From: an uncultured Ruminococcus sp.
GTDB taxonomy: Bacteria > Bacillota_A > Clostridia > Oscillospirales > Ruminococcaceae
Direction of reading: 5' to 3'
DNA length: 5,690 bases
Assembly: GCA_937880065.1 (NCBI GenBank)
Contig: CALFMA010000297.1
Location: 1-5,690, forward strand
Part shown: positions 5,594 through 5,690 of the stretch, in pieces
How the letters are laid out: each line of letters starts with the position of its first letter
Position numbering within the stretch: the stretch's first letter is position 1
Program-made: the position numbers and the translations under genes
Notes under the pieces: model-generated
Seen by the model: only the letters and a program-made list of their open reading frames with translations
Told to the model about the DNA's origin: nothing
The model's database searches: none

Positions 5594-5690
5594 ATGCTGT
5601 TTTTACCCATTCTGGGCATGATGGCCGTAGGCGTTATCCTTCTGATCGTGATGGTGGTCATCACCGCCCTGTCCTCTTCCCCGCTGAGTT
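5594..5690 (+). CDS. Partial membrane protein segment at the window edge, unidentified
   Basis: In a different frame from the lepA-derived reading frame, the bases from ATG 5594 to the window end read as one strongly hydrophobic stretch: [20 protein letters not shown], then [12 protein letters not shown]. This is a typical transmembrane helix, preceded in the same frame by a short positively charged run (YLGR). The frame is also open upstream to at least 5558, so the ATG need not be the true start; no convincing ribosome binding site is seen. The family cannot be named; a transporter permease or other integral membrane protein would fit. The right end is cut by the window. Confidence 0.4.
   Translation, partial: MLFLPILGMMAVGVILLIVMVVITALSSSPLS

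Noticed and set aside
5067..5621. A novel 184-residue LepA/solute-binding fusion protein
   Set aside because: The GTPase is cut before its G4 motif, the partner is an internal fragment, composition shifts exactly at the join, and a second break follows. A chimeric join explains all of this.

Overview
The window looks like a low-GC, cellulosome-forming member of the Ruminococcus group (Oscillospirales, Firmicutes) from a gut or rumen. The main clue is a secreted beta-mannanase ending in a Ruminococcus-style type I dockerin. AT-rich intergenic DNA, strong AGGAG-type ribosome binding sites and textbook vegetative promoters agree. The genus is inferred from sequence character, not from a search.

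Layout: bases 1-91 hold only a strong hairpin, probably the terminator of the mannanase gene. Bases 92-1978 (minus strand) encode a 628-residue protein with a signal peptide, an N-terminal CBM35-like domain, a GH26 catalytic domain, a Thr/Pro linker and a dockerin. Bases 1979-2187 are a compact divergent control region with one promoter for each direction and a 13-bp palindrome near the mannanase transcription start. Bases 2188-4861 (plus strand) are a tight three-gene operon: a PfkB-family sugar-phosphate kinase (FruK/LacC type), a PflX-like radical SAM protein overlapping it by an ATGA junction, and a patatin-like lipid hydrolase. Bases 4862-5066 hold two successive hairpins, the second a good terminator, and then a TTTACA-17-TATAAT promoter. 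lepA (elongation factor 4) starts with TTG at 5067.

The right end is not what it seems. lepA is intact for about 119 codons and then, in frame, becomes part of a family 5 (oligopeptide type) ABC transporter substrate-binding protein with much higher GC. After roughly 46 codons that breaks off too and is followed by the start of an unrelated membrane segment in another frame. The simplest reading is two chimeric joins at a contig end, not a real fusion gene. Everything left of about 5410 appears coherent.

How the genes relate: the mannanase would degrade plant mannan outside the cell as a cellulosome component, while the operon transcribed away from it has a sugar-phosphate kinase as its first gene. 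A shared carbohydrate theme is possible, but nothing in the sequence proves co-regulation. I see no CRISPR array, mobile element, RNA gene or clearly new defence or biosynthetic system. The less-described items are the radical SAM protein with its extra cysteines, its coupling to the kinase, and the repeat-containing divergent promoter region.
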